Positions 54,301-63,828 of a stretch of 64,000 bases of DNA are shown here, in pieces. The notes beneath the pieces are model-generated. The model saw only the letters and a program-made list of their open reading frames with translations. It did not search any database and was not told the DNA's origin. Every line of letters starts with the position of its first letter. The first letter of the stretch is position 1. The DNA is from Algibacter pacificus (lineage in GTDB: Bacteria > Bacteroidota > Bacteroidia > Flavobacteriales > Flavobacteriaceae), in NCBI RefSeq assembly GCF_008033385.1, contig NZ_VOGY01000004.1:62001-126000 (forward strand), given 5' to 3'. The position numbers and the translations under genes are program-made.

Positions 54301-56171
54301 TTGGTGAATATGCAAAGCGGAGAATCCAAAATTACGAGTCAGCACTGTCCTATGTTAACGATTATTTTAGCCAACCCTACGAAGAGTTTCTAGCAAAATA
54401 TTTCCCTAGACGAAAAAAAGAAATAGGTACTCCTTTAACACCTAATCGACTAAAAGAAGTTATAGGTGATTTGGATACCGATCAAACTAAAATTGTAAAC
54501 GACGGTAAATCTGACAATATTCTTGTGCTAGCTGGGCCTGGCAGTGGTAAAACAAAGGTCTTAGTTCATAAAATAGCAAGTCTCCTATTGCTAGAAGATA
54601 TAAAACCCGAACAGTTTTTGATGCTTACATTTTCTAAAGCTGCTTCTTTAGAATTTAAAAATAGAACTAGAAAACTAGTTCCTGAATATTCAGGTTTAAT
54701 AAAAATAACCACTTTTCACGGATTCTGTTTTCAACTAATGGGCCAATTAGGAGATTTGAAGAAATCTGAAAACGTCATACAAGACTGCTTAGAAGCCATT
54801 AAAAATGAAGATATTGACATTTCTTCTATTATTAATAAAAGTGTTTTACTACTAGACGAGTTTCAAGATGTTAATAAAGCAGAATGGGAACTTATTCAAG
54901 TAATAATAAAAAAATCTAAAGGTATTAGAGTTATTGCTGTTGGTGATGATGATCAAAATATTTATGGTTTTAGAGGTGCATCCAATGAAAACATGTTAGC
55001 GTTTAAAAATAAATATAATGCTACTTCTTATTCTCTCATAAAAAATTACAGAAGTAGTTCAAACATTGTTGAATTCAACAATGAATTGCTAAAAAGAATA
55101 CCCAAAAGATTAAAACACCAAGTTCTTGAACCTGTAAAAAAACAAACTTCGCCTTTTATTCAATTGGTAAAATATAACGGCTCTTATCTAGAAAAATCAC
55201 TTACCGACTACGTTATAAAAGATAATTATTCAGGTACACGAGCTATACTTGTTAGAACAAATAAACAAGCCTTAATGCTAAGTACATTTTTAAAAGATGT
55301 AGGACAAAAAACAAAATTAATAACAGGCTTAGAAGGATTTAGACTAGATGATTTATCCGAACTAAGAACCTTTACAGAAGCCTTAAAGAAAAATAAAAAT
55401 GATGCTGGTTTGATTTTCAATAACGAATGGAACACAGCCAAAACCCTTTTTAAATCAAAACATCAAAATAGTTTACATTTCGATATTTGCTTAAATATTA
55501 TTAAAAAATTTGAATGCCACTATGAAAAACAAAAATATATAATTGATTGGTACGAGTATATTCGTGAAATTAAAATGGAAGATGCCGTTAATGCAGACTC
55601 TAACGCTATCATAATAGCGACTATGCATAAAGCAAAAGGTAAAGAGTTTGACCATGTTTACTTATTACTAGAAAATTATGATTTTAACGATTCTGAATCT
55701 CAACGCGTTCTGTATGTTGGTTGTTCTAGAGCTAAAAAGAGTTTACAAATACATTGTAACTCACCTTTTTTTGACACATTCAAAACGAACAAATTAAAAA
55801 TAACAGAATTTGATGGCAAAACAACTCAACCCGATCATTTTGAACTTATACTCGGGCATAAAGACATTAATTTAGGATCTCAAAAATATTCCAAAACGAG
55901 CTATAGAATAAAAGGTCTTAACTCCGGAGACGAGCTATTAAAAGATACCGTACAATTTGCTGATAATTCCGCATTAGGACTAGCAAATAAGTATAAGGGC
56001 AATGTTCTTTTATTTTCTAGGCATTTTATGGAAAACAAATACAACACGTTCATTAAAGACGGATATGACCTTTCATCAGGTCTCGTTGAATATCTAGTTT
56101 ACTGGTACGATTCTAAAGAAGAAAAAGAGTTTAAAGTTGTACTCCCTAGGTTAAAGTTTGTGAAAAATTAA
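51354..56171 (+). CDS. Fusion of DEDD-type exonuclease, RecQ helicase and UvrD-like helicase
   Basis: A 1605-residue protein. Residues 1-135 look like a DnaQ/RNase T-type 3'-5' exonuclease (ILYIDIETAKNGKINDIG with D9 and E11; GHNIIAHD at 50-57). A Cys cluster (CNDETCSYC) is at 232-240. A RecQ helicase follows at about 265-610: Walker A TGGGKS at 290-295, DEAH 393-396, CFTATAK 432-438, and QEAGRAGRD 580-588. After a long linker, a superfamily 1 helicase occupies 1035-1460: GPGSGKT 1061-1067, DEFQD 1168-1172, GDDDQNIYGFRG, ATMHKAKGKEFD and VLYVGCSRAKK. The 140-residue tail is unknown. It is convergent with hsdR, which suggests genome defence or repair; either is inference. Confidence 0.9.
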   Translation: MINKILYIDIETAKNGKINDIGALFNGYELHEKELTKLKNWINQAEYVCGHNIIAHDIPLIESVLGEDTFRNKKIIDTLLWSPILFSNNPYHKLVKGYKIVNDSNYNNPLSVCKLTKELLSDELNRFNELDSNAQQVYANLLYQSKNYSGFLELINFKTQTLDIGYHLNSLFKNKICKNTSIDKIAKKYPIEFAYAYALICTTEDKSILAYWISNTLPVTQKILDNLRFNNCNDETCSYCNTNLNPKKALQTYFGYNDFRSFDLDEDISLQEKTVRAGLSTKSFVAVFPTGGGKSLTFQLPALMKGSLTRQLTVIISPLVSLMKDQVENLEKRFDITKAAAINGLLSPLERQEAIERVESGDVQLLYLSPESLRSPTILRILKQRSIARFVIDEAHCFSSWGQDFRVDYLYIADFIKTLESPRGFGKIPVSCFTATAKPQVIIDIKEYFKTKLNLELDEYITRASRTNLRYEVIEIDDPSRKTNTLLTILERCEKPVIIYASRTKKVKELHQSIEKAGFNATYFHGKLDKDIKKSSMDAFMNSEKDIIVATSAFGMGVDKDDVKSVIHYNISDSLENYVQEAGRAGRDEKIQAKCYILFNEYDLNKHFSLLQQTKINQKEIQQIWQGLKFLSKYRKNKKISNSALEIAQKAGWDTEILELETKVKTSIAALEDQGFLKRKQNSPSVFADSLMVPKIDNALKIIHKQKHLTETQIQNCSRVLQRIVKDDECRIDYLADRTGLKLNEIRDIIDILRDLKILGDAKDLTAFINITQSSNSSKKIIERYRIIETALQQHLTKNIKISMRQLNQNLIDDGIEKTSIDAIKNILNYWEIRNFIQKKRVDRENDLYQIDIKYNAELEEDIKWRHELAIDTYELLEKFQREQKEKQVSQEKRDLPVSFSMLELKNSNQFLGQIKEEDIKRYEKTLLFLNQIKSIKLEGGFMVSYNRLNIEEIDASIPRLTIDNFKKMNDHYHHKTEQIHIVGEYAKRRIQNYESALSYVNDYFSQPYEEFLAKYFPRRKKEIGTPLTPNRLKEVIGDLDTDQTKIVNDGKSDNILVLAGPGSGKTKVLVHKIASLLLLEDIKPEQFLMLTFSKAASLEFKNRTRKLVPEYSGLIKITTFHGFCFQLMGQLGDLKKSENVIQDCLEAIKNEDIDISSIINKSVLLLDEFQDVNKAEWELIQVIIKKSKGIRVIAVGDDDQNIYGFRGASNENMLAFKNKYNATSYSLIKNYRSSSNIVEFNNELLKRIPKRLKHQVLEPVKKQTSPFIQLVKYNGSYLEKSLTDYVIKDNYSGTRAILVRTNKQALMLSTFLKDVGQKTKLITGLEGFRLDDLSELRTFTEALKKNKNDAGLIFNNEWNTAKTLFKSKHQNSLHFDICLNIIKKFECHYEKQKYIIDWYEYIREIKMEDAVNADSNAIIIATMHKAKGKEFDHVYLLLENYDFNDSESQRVLYVGCSRAKKSLQIHCNSPFFDTFKTNKLKITEFDGKTTQPDHFELILGHKDINLGSQKYSKTSYRIKGLNSGDELLKDTVQFADNSALGLANKYKGNVLLFSRHFMENKYNTFIKDGYDLSSGLVEYLVYWYDSKEEKEFKVVLPRLKFVKN

Positions 56172-56213
56172 ATTTTCTACATCCCATATCCTAAAAACTC
56201 AAAATAGCCCCAT

Positions 56214-59180
56214 TTAATAATACTCCTTAATATACCCATAAGCTCTTTCAAACAACATTTGATCCTTATGCAATTTATATTTCAATAATGCCTTTCGTAG
56301 TGATTTTTGCACCTCACGTTCCCCTGAACTTGTTTTTTGCCAACCAGGAAAACGAACTACTCTTACAATAGCATCTATACTTTCTACAATCCGTTCTACC
56401 ACAGCAGGTGTTTCATCATTTTTTAATTCGATGAACAATTCTGTCAGGGCGGCTTTTGGTGTTTTTTCAATTATTAATTCTTCTAATTCCTTTTCCGCTT
56501 CAACCGTTTCTTTAGCTAGTTTACACAGTTCTTTTACAAACTCTATAGAAGTAATTAATCCCAACTCCGCTTTATCTCTTAACGCCTCTAAACGCTCACT
56601 TAATGATTTAAATTTCGGGTCGCCAGCATGTTTTTTAAACCGTTTTATTAATAGCTTTTCAAGTTTCTTTGCATTTTTAGGATCTGGATTATTAAAAATA
56701 TTTTCTATAACATCGGCATCTAGTATGAATTCCTCTAAATGATGAACTTCTCCAACATGCGTGTTTTCATGCATCAATTTTGTCGTTTCTGCTCCTAATG
56801 AAAACCATAATAATTTTCCAATATTATCTGCTGCTGGTCTTACAGACTCAAATACTTGAGATAACCATTTATAATCTTCTTGATAGTCATTTAAAATAGG
56901 GTCAGGAGATAACGACTCCCATATCTTTGATAAATATTTGTAATCTTTTGCAAAAGCATCTTTTTTATCATTATTACCAATCGCATTTTGTGCAACCTCT
57001 AAACCTTCAAATCCCTCTATAGTTCTATCAATACCTTCAAAATGAGACAAGGCCTCTTCCATGGCTTCGGGTAGTTTATCTCTAAGTTCTGTTAAATTAG
57101 AAATTACCGTTTTTATGCTTTCTTCATCAAACTGTAATGCCTTTGCTGCATCATCAAAAACCCCAAAATAATCTACAATTCTACCAAAAGACTTATTAGG
57201 AAACAACCTATTGGTTCTACAAATAGCTTGTAATAAGGTATGATCTTTTATAGATTTGTCTAAATACATGGTTTGCAAAATAGGCGCATCAAATCCTGTT
57301 AATAGTTTTGCTGTAACTATTATAAATTGTAAATCCGATTGTGCATCGTTAAACTCATCAACTATTTTTTCTTGTTGACTTTTATCAACGCCCCATTTTT
57401 GTTTAAATTCCAATTCATCATTAGCGGAAGTTGAAATCACCACATGACTGGCTTCTTCCGGAAAGTATTTATCTAACTCTTCTTTATATTGTACACAGGC
57501 ATAGCGATCTGGTGTAACAATCATAGCTTTAAAGCCATGAGGAGCAACTTTTTCTTTAAAATGTTTTGCTATATCTTCAACTATTTTGGCAACCCTTTCT
57601 GGAGATTTTAAGAAAGCCGACATTTTAGCTGACTTTTTATTTAAAGCATCTGCTTCTTCATCTGTTAAAGCACTATTTTCTTTAAACTCTTCAAATGCTT
57701 TATCAATAGTTTCTTTATCTACATGGACATCTACTAAACGTGGCTCAAAATGTAATGGTAATGTTGCATTATCTCTAATAGAATCATGAAATGTATAACG
57801 AGACATATAACCACCTTGGTCTTCTTCAGCTCCAAAGGCCCAAAACGTGTTTTTATCTGCTTTGTTTACTGGTGTTCCTGTTAATCCAAAAAGAAATGCA
57901 TTTGGTAAAGCTGCTCGCATTTGTCGTCCTAAATCACCTTCTTGGGTTCTATGCGCTTCATCTACTAAAACAATAATATTATCTCTAGTATTCATATTCG
58001 GTTTCGCATCGCGAAACTTGAAAATAGTTGAAATGATAATCTTTCGCGTATCTCGTTCTAATAATGTTTGTAATTCCGTTATACTATCTGTAGTTTGAAC
58101 ATTGGAAATATCGGCAGCATTAAAAGTACCTGTTATTTGAGTATCTAAATCGGTCCTATCTACCAACACAATAACCGTAGGACTCTTTAAATCCTTTTCT
58201 CTTCTTAATTTCTGAGCGGCAAAAACCATTAGTAAAGATTTACCCGATCCTTGAAAATGCCAGATTAATCCTTTTTTAATTTTTCCTGCTTTAACACGCT
58301 CTACAATTTTATTGGCGCCTTCGTATTGCTGAAATCTTGGAATGACTTTTATGCGTTGTTTCTTTTTATTGGTAGTAAATAACGAGAAATTTTGTAGAAT
58401 ATCAAGTAAACGTTGTGGATGTAATAAATCATTCAACTCCTTACCTACTTCCCCCAAGCCTAAACGTTTTGCAATAGCATCTTCATCATTTTCTAAACGC
58501 CAAGGTGCCCAAAAACCTAAAGGTGTTCTAATTGCACCATAATAGAGTTCTTTACCTTCTGTAGCAAAAGATAATATGTTAGGCACAAATAATTGTGAAA
58601 CCGCATTTTCATAAATATCATGTATCTCATGTGCGCCATCTCCCCAATCTATTGCAGGACGAATAGGTGTTTTGGCTTCTCCAATAACTACTGGGATACC
58701 ATTTATAAACAACACCACATCTGGTATTTTGGTTTCTCTATAACGAATACGAAACTGTGTGGTTGCAACAAAACTATTATTCTGTAACACATCGAAATCT
58801 ATTAAACGAACCGGAACATGCCTATTGTTTTCTCCAAAAGGCATGGTTTTATCTCCTTGTAACCATTTAAAAAATTCTTCATTGGCACGAACTAAACCCA
58901 CTTGATGTACAGAAATTAAAATAGCACGGAGCTTATAGATCACTTCATCTGCTAAATCTGGATTTTGAGTAATCTCAGGATTTAATTTAATTAAAGCTGC
59001 TTTTAAATCTTGTTCTATTAAAACCTCGTTTACACTACGTTGTAAATCTTGTGGCGATTTATATTGCCAAAAACCACCATACAATTTATGGTCTTCAGAT
59101 ATTTCATTCGTGTTTAGATTAACACCTGTTAGCTCTTTAATAATATAGTTTTCTACACTGTTTAGTTCGTTGAAGCTCAT
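56214..59180 (-). CDS. hsdR: Type I restriction endonuclease subunit R (HsdR)
   Basis: A 988-residue motor and nuclease subunit. The N-terminal PD-(D/E)xK nuclease shows DVVLFINGIPVVIGEAKT (the ExK at about 167-169). Helicase motifs follow: HFQGSGKSLLM at about 307-317, VDEAHRTQEGDLGRQ near 405, FGLTGTPV, and TGFDAPILQTMYLD, QAICRTNRL in the second RecA fold. The family translocates DNA and cuts it far from unmethylated sites when joined to HsdM and HsdS, which are not in the window. It starts 2 bases after a broken nucleotidyltransferase gene. The protein appears intact. Confidence 0.95.
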   Translation of the reverse strand: MSFNELNSVENYIIKELTGVNLNTNEISEDHKLYGGFWQYKSPQDLQRSVNEVLIEQDLKAALIKLNPEITQNPDLADEVIYKLRAILISVHQVGLVRANEEFFKWLQGDKTMPFGENNRHVPVRLIDFDVLQNNSFVATTQFRIRYRETKIPDVVLFINGIPVVIGEAKTPIRPAIDWGDGAHEIHDIYENAVSQLFVPNILSFATEGKELYYGAIRTPLGFWAPWRLENDEDAIAKRLGLGEVGKELNDLLHPQRLLDILQNFSLFTTNKKKQRIKVIPRFQQYEGANKIVERVKAGKIKKGLIWHFQGSGKSLLMVFAAQKLRREKDLKSPTVIVLVDRTDLDTQITGTFNAADISNVQTTDSITELQTLLERDTRKIIISTIFKFRDAKPNMNTRDNIIVLVDEAHRTQEGDLGRQMRAALPNAFLFGLTGTPVNKADKNTFWAFGAEEDQGGYMSRYTFHDSIRDNATLPLHFEPRLVDVHVDKETIDKAFEEFKENSALTDEEADALNKKSAKMSAFLKSPERVAKIVEDIAKHFKEKVAPHGFKAMIVTPDRYACVQYKEELDKYFPEEASHVVISTSANDELEFKQKWGVDKSQQEKIVDEFNDAQSDLQFIIVTAKLLTGFDAPILQTMYLDKSIKDHTLLQAICRTNRLFPNKSFGRIVDYFGVFDDAAKALQFDEESIKTVISNLTELRDKLPEAMEEALSHFEGIDRTIEGFEGLEVAQNAIGNNDKKDAFAKDYKYLSKIWESLSPDPILNDYQEDYKWLSQVFESVRPAADNIGKLLWFSLGAETTKLMHENTHVGEVHHLEEFILDADVIENIFNNPDPKNAKKLEKLLIKRFKKHAGDPKFKSLSERLEALRDKAELGLITSIEFVKELCKLAKETVEAEKELEELIIEKTPKAALTELFIELKNDETPAVVERIVESIDAIVRVVRFPGWQKTSSGEREVQKSLRKALLKYKLHKDQMLFERAYGYIKEYY

Positions 59181-59182
59181 AG

Positions 59183-59869
59183 TTAACTAGTGATTATTTT
59201 TTCTATCTTTTCTATTAATATTGGCAATCTATCTTCTACAATAAGTGGATGAATATGACAAGACACTATTTCAGTAAACGTCCTGCTAGTATATATTTTG
59301 ATTAATTCCTCTTTTATAAATTCTTTAACCTTTGGATGATCCTCATTTATTTCTGTTACTATAGTGGTTCTATTATCCAGTACATAAATAATATCTTCAA
59401 AATCGTGACTTGTTCTATAATCTGTACCACGATCTTTAAAGGCCTCAAATTTTGTTGCCAGGAAACAAGGCGCAGATAGAATTCTAATTTCTTGTTCTTT
59501 AACTTTTGTAGTCCATAAATGTTCAAATCCCACTTTACACCATCGGTTAGCTGGACCTATTGGACCATCTTCTGCTGGCATTATATCTATAGATATCCCT
59601 TTATATAAATAACTACAAATAGCATGGCCTTCTGGATCTGGACTAAACCCAAGTCCTGCTAATCGTTCTTGCATTTGGGCCCAATCTGCATAATTCAATA
59701 AATTAATAGTTAAATCTACATCTGCTGTTGGTCTTATTTAATCTGCTGATGGATCATCCGTATAAACACTCACTACTGCGCCACCAATAAACACCATTTG
59801 GTCTTTTAGCTCTTGTAACGCTAATGCAACTTCTGCTACTGTAGCAATGTTAATAATCCTATTTTCCAT
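59183..59869 (-). pseudogene. AbiEii-like nucleotidyltransferase with an in-frame stop at codon 44
   Basis: The frame runs from the ATG at 59869 to a stop at 59183, 228 codons, except for TAA at 59738-59740. Before the stop: MVFIGGAVVSVYTDDPSAD with the GG-x-x-S core of nucleotidyltransferases. After it: IRPTADVDLTINLLNYADW with the DxD. The interruption is thus between the two catalytic motifs. One base change (TAA from GAA) would restore the protein. The remaining segment from an internal ATG at 59698 lacks both motifs and is unlikely to be active. It is 8 bases downstream of a winged-helix gene, a regulator/nucleotidyltransferase order like AbiEi/AbiEii toxin-antitoxin pairs. Confidence 0.85.
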
Positions 59870-59877
59870 AGCTTACT

Positions 59878-60441
59878 TTATTTATTTTTTAAGAGGAATA
59901 ACCTTCTATCTAGATCTGAATCATTTTCTAGGATTCTAATTTTTAATTCTTTGATGGCTATTTCTTTTTCTCGTGCTCTCCCTACTCTTATGGCATCTAC
60001 AAGCGCTAAGAGTTCATATAGTTTTTCATCTTTTTGTACTGCATCCACTACAGATGGATATAATGGTATTATAGCTTGACCTCTTAATTTACCTTTACCA
60101 GATGGCCAAACATAATGTTCTTCACTTACTATAATATTATTTAAAGGAGCTGCAGAATGTGCAGTTGCAATGCCACGTACAATAGCTCCTGGTTTTTGAG
60201 GAAACACATAAGTAATACCAAACTGCAAAAACTCTAATAATGCAAGACGCATTACTTTTTTTCCTTTAGAATCGATTAACCCTGCGTATTTAGAGCGGTT
60301 TAAAGATTTACTTATTTCAGACTGGCTGATTCCTAAATCTTCAGCCAAAGGCTTTTGAAACCACTGTTCACTACCATAACTTGCTATTTTTAATAAAATA
60401 ACAATATCGTGCGGGCTCATTATTTGTTGTTTACTTTGCAT
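59878..60441 (-). CDS. Winged-helix regulator, candidate antitoxin of the nucleotidyltransferase
   Basis: A 187-residue protein. The N-terminal winged helix is clear (DIVILLKIASYGSEQWFQKP, LAEDLGISQSEISKSLNRSK, YAGLIDSKGKKV). The C-terminal half has FPQKPGAIVRGIATAHSAAP and PSVVDAVQKDEKLYELLALV and is not recognised. The promoter contains inverted repeats ending next to the ATG, fitting autoregulation. The gene order with the nucleotidyltransferase resembles an AbiE-type module, but the protein is not clearly AbiEi. Confidence 0.75.
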   Translation of the reverse strand: MQSKQQIMSPHDIVILLKIASYGSEQWFQKPLAEDLGISQSEISKSLNRSKYAGLIDSKGKKVMRLALLEFLQFGITYVFPQKPGAIVRGIATAHSAAPLNNIIVSEEHYVWPSGKGKLRGQAIIPLYPSVVDAVQKDEKLYELLALVDAIRVGRAREKEIAIKELKIRILENDSDLDRRLFLLKNK

Positions 60442-60442
60442 A

Positions 60443-60533
60443 ATATTCCATATTCGAATATGCTATATTACTTATTTTTTGTTTAATTATCAAATGTTTA
60501 ACAATAAATATTCCGTATCGGAATATGGAATAT
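60443..60533. promoter_or_regulatory. Inverted-repeat operator region of the winged-helix gene
   Basis: ATATTCCATATTC occurs on the plus strand at 60443-60455 and in inverted orientation at 60521-60533. Inside lie the palindromes CATATTCGAATATG (60449-60462) and ATATTCCG-TAT-CGGAATAT (60508-60526). This holds about five copies of GGAATAT-like half-sites around the promoter. Confidence 0.75.
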
Positions 60534-63500
60534 TTAATTTAATACTTTATTAATATCAACTAACAATTCATTAAAACCAGAATCTCCAATTTCATTTAAA
60601 ACCCAAACATACTCTAGAGAACCTTTAAATTCGGTTTGGTCCATTCTTAAATCTACTTTATCATCTGTATTAACGTTTTCCATCACTAGATCATAGTTGC
60701 TTCCAATTGATTCTAAATGATTTCCTGGATTTTTAAAATATTTAGTATTCAACTTTATATAATCTTCATCCATCATATTATCACGAGAACGCTCAATGAT
60801 TACAATTGAAAAACTTTCATTTTCTAATTCTTTAACAGCTCTCTTAGCTTGAGATACAGCAATATTTATTGGATCTGTATTTTGATAACGACAAGATTTT
60901 AATTCTATAAGGAAAGATTTCTTTGTGTCGGGATTATAAATTCGAATATCATATGCGCCACCACCAGCATGAATTATTTCTTCCCTTTTACTAGATATTT
61001 CATAGGCTTCTAAAGTTTTTACAAAAAGCTGTTCTACTTTAGAACCAACCTTTAATAAATTGCTAAACTCTTTCTTTTTCCTTGCATCTTCTTTTGCAAA
61101 TTCCATTACGTTTGGAGGAATACCTTCTGGAAAAAGTGCTATAAGCTGGTTTAAATTTTCTTTAGATATTCCTGAATCTTGAATAACTTCCAACATTTCA
61201 AGGGCCTCTTCATTTCTTAATAAAGAAAACATTTTGTCCGTCATAGAAAATTTAACCCATAAATCATTTTTACGCTGCAAGAAATGAGCTAAGTACTTTG
61301 ATAATGAATTATTAAGATTACACCAGTTAATTAACTCAATTATTGTTTCTTTATAACTGTTGATATATCCCAAATTTACTGCCTCCTCTTTTTCAATTTC
61401 TCTAATTGCACTATCAACAGCACCACCTAACTCATCAAATGTTTTTGGAGTACATTTAATTTCAATTCCATCTAGAACTAATTCATTTTTCCAATTTTTA
61501 GTTTTATCTAATTTAAATAGAATATCTATTAATTCATCATTTAGTGGAGTCTCAACAGTTCCAAAATTATTTAAACTTTCAAATGCACAAAATACTTCAT
61601 TTCTATTAGGTACAATATTTCCATAAAAAATTTGACTAGAGAAGTCTTTTGCACTTTTTATCTTATTTAAATAAGTGTTAAGCCATTTTATAGTTACAAA
61701 CCTATCGCAATTTAATTGTTCTGATAAACCATTGATATCTTTACATTTTTCAATTTTAGAATTAATAGTTTCTATAAAAATATCTAACGCATTTTTAAAT
61801 CTAAAATCTTTGATATTTGAAACTACTCGAATATCTTCATCAAATGAAAACAATTCTTTACCTTTTAAATATACTTCACATCGAAAATTCTCAATATTTT
61901 CTATGGATGTAACATTTCTTAATATATCCTTTACTATCTTAAAACAATTTGAGTTTCTCCTAAAACCATCTTTTATAATTAATTCATTAATCTTATTTGA
62001 AGCCAATGGCAATCCTTTTTTCTCAATATTCTGACCAGGTAATTTTACTTCCCTATGAATTAGTTTAGTTCTCCAATTATCCCCTAAATCAAATAAAATA
62101 TCAAGAAATTCATCTGGAATATTTGCTTCCTTATCTTCTAAATGAAGTGTATTTGGACTTAATTTTTTAAAATCACCGTTTTGGTTGGGTATTATTGCAT
62201 AAGTAGAAAATGAATCTGTTTCCTTAAAATCAATTAAAAAACTATAAAACTTATTAAGCCAAGTTAAAGGTTCTTCTTTTTCATTTAATTTAATCGAAAG
62301 GGATTTTAAACTACCAACTACCTCTAATTCAGATAATAATATTTCAAGTGTATATCGTAACTCCCTATCCCAATTTTTAAGTTCATCTTTAGGACCAGTA
62401 GCTTTTATCCAACTAATTAAAACATCTTTTTTAGGTAGTTTTTCAACACCAATAAAAGGCTTCACAATTTCATAAAAGGATAATTTATCTGTATCCGTTT
62501 CTCCATAGTTTGGAATAAAGGCGGTATTTAATTTTACACAACTGGGTTTATCTGTTTCAATAATATCTTTTTCATTAATAAATGCTCTATAATTTTTCTG
62601 TAATTTTTCAAACCAGCTCTTAGAAAAAGTTTGCCATTTTTCATCGGGTAACCTTGAAAAGGCACAAACGAATAAATTTTTAGCTTTAATTTCAATCAGG
62701 TAATCTGTGAAGTTTTTAGCAGCTTCAACCCCTTTCTCAACTAACGCTCTATTTTCAATATGATCTGGTGCGCTTTCACTATGAATTGGAATACCATCTC
62801 TATCTTCTGTTGGGTGTAATTTAAATCCATTAAAAATAAATGGAAAATAGAATTTATCTGAGCCTATTAAAGGGAAATCCCTGTATAAATTTGGAGTTTT
62901 ACCAAAGTTTTCAATTAATTTAAGGTCTTCAAAGTTGTTAACTTCCACAGATAGTGAAAGTTCTTTAGTGTAATACGTTATAAAGAAGCGAGTATCGTCT
63001 TGACTTAATTTTATTTTCGTTTTTCTGATTTTTCCGTCATTAAAAACTTCTTCACTCTTATAGATATTTTTTGTGGAAGAAATATGATCTATAATCCTAA
63101 CATTTTTAATTTTTGGAATATTGACTAATGTTAAGGGCAGTGTGTTTTTTAAATCACTCAATCCATCCTTAGCTGCATCCAATTTTTCTTTATTTACAAG
63201 AGGGTATTCAAATGATGTATCAAAGTCTGCTTCAACTCTATTAACTTCATAATCTTCTTTGACTGAAAAAATAGGATCTGTTTCTATTTTTCTAATCTTC
63301 TCAAGTGCAGACTCAATTTTAGGTAACAATTCTTCAGAAGTTCTCCCACTTCTGTCTAATACAACTTCAAAATCTTTATAATGATTTTTATGATTTACAA
63401 TACCTTTTACTGTAATTATCTCTGACAACAAATGTGTGGCAATAAAACCTGTTCCAAATTTACCTGTTACGGATTCATCTGAGTTCCCAGAATCTTTTGA

Positions 63501-63806
63501 ACTAACCTGCTGTATTAATCCTGTTATATTAGATACTTTAAAAGGGTTACCATTGTGTCTAAACACAAGTTTATCTGTTGAAAGTTCAATTTCTACAGAA
63601 ACCTTCTCAAATTTATTTTTTAAATCTTTTGCATTCTGCATTAATTCCCATATCCAACGTTTAGAAGACTGTGATGGGTCATTTAATACTTTACTTAATT
63701 TTTCACGTATTTTATCTGCTGTTAATTTATAATTATTATTTCTAATTATAGCATCAACATCATCGACGTCAATTTTATTTACTTCTTGATTTTGTTTTTC
63801 ATTCAT
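60534..63806 (-). CDS. Sacsin/Hsp90-like ATPase with C-terminal NOV/DUF3883 nuclease-like domain
   Basis: A 1090-residue protein. The N-terminal GHKL ATPase shows RWIWELMQNAKDLKNKF with the N-box at about 50-66, and TGKFGTGFIATHLLSE at about 114-129. A long helical middle follows. The C-terminal domain has GGGAYDIRIYN and SFLIELKSCRYQ at about 945-975, a D-x(n)-E-x-K arrangement like Mrr-type nucleases and the DUF3883/NOV family. ATP-driven conformational change coupled to DNA cleavage is a reasonable guess. Such proteins are often found inside type I restriction loci, as here. The next gene upstream ends 22 bases before its ATG. Confidence 0.85.
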   Translation of the reverse strand: MNEKQNQEVNKIDVDDVDAIIRNNNYKLTADKIREKLSKVLNDPSQSSKRWIWELMQNAKDLKNKFEKVSVEIELSTDKLVFRHNGNPFKVSNITGLIQQVSSKDSGNSDESVTGKFGTGFIATHLLSEIITVKGIVNHKNHYKDFEVVLDRSGRTSEELLPKIESALEKIRKIETDPIFSVKEDYEVNRVEADFDTSFEYPLVNKEKLDAAKDGLSDLKNTLPLTLVNIPKIKNVRIIDHISSTKNIYKSEEVFNDGKIRKTKIKLSQDDTRFFITYYTKELSLSVEVNNFEDLKLIENFGKTPNLYRDFPLIGSDKFYFPFIFNGFKLHPTEDRDGIPIHSESAPDHIENRALVEKGVEAAKNFTDYLIEIKAKNLFVCAFSRLPDEKWQTFSKSWFEKLQKNYRAFINEKDIIETDKPSCVKLNTAFIPNYGETDTDKLSFYEIVKPFIGVEKLPKKDVLISWIKATGPKDELKNWDRELRYTLEILLSELEVVGSLKSLSIKLNEKEEPLTWLNKFYSFLIDFKETDSFSTYAIIPNQNGDFKKLSPNTLHLEDKEANIPDEFLDILFDLGDNWRTKLIHREVKLPGQNIEKKGLPLASNKINELIIKDGFRRNSNCFKIVKDILRNVTSIENIENFRCEVYLKGKELFSFDEDIRVVSNIKDFRFKNALDIFIETINSKIEKCKDINGLSEQLNCDRFVTIKWLNTYLNKIKSAKDFSSQIFYGNIVPNRNEVFCAFESLNNFGTVETPLNDELIDILFKLDKTKNWKNELVLDGIEIKCTPKTFDELGGAVDSAIREIEKEEAVNLGYINSYKETIIELINWCNLNNSLSKYLAHFLQRKNDLWVKFSMTDKMFSLLRNEEALEMLEVIQDSGISKENLNQLIALFPEGIPPNVMEFAKEDARKKKEFSNLLKVGSKVEQLFVKTLEAYEISSKREEIIHAGGGAYDIRIYNPDTKKSFLIELKSCRYQNTDPINIAVSQAKRAVKELENESFSIVIIERSRDNMMDEDYIKLNTKYFKNPGNHLESIGSNYDLVMENVNTDDKVDLRMDQTEFKGSLEYVWVLNEIGDSGFNELLVDINKVLN

Positions 63807-63828
63807 AACTTTTTTTCCAATTTCACTT

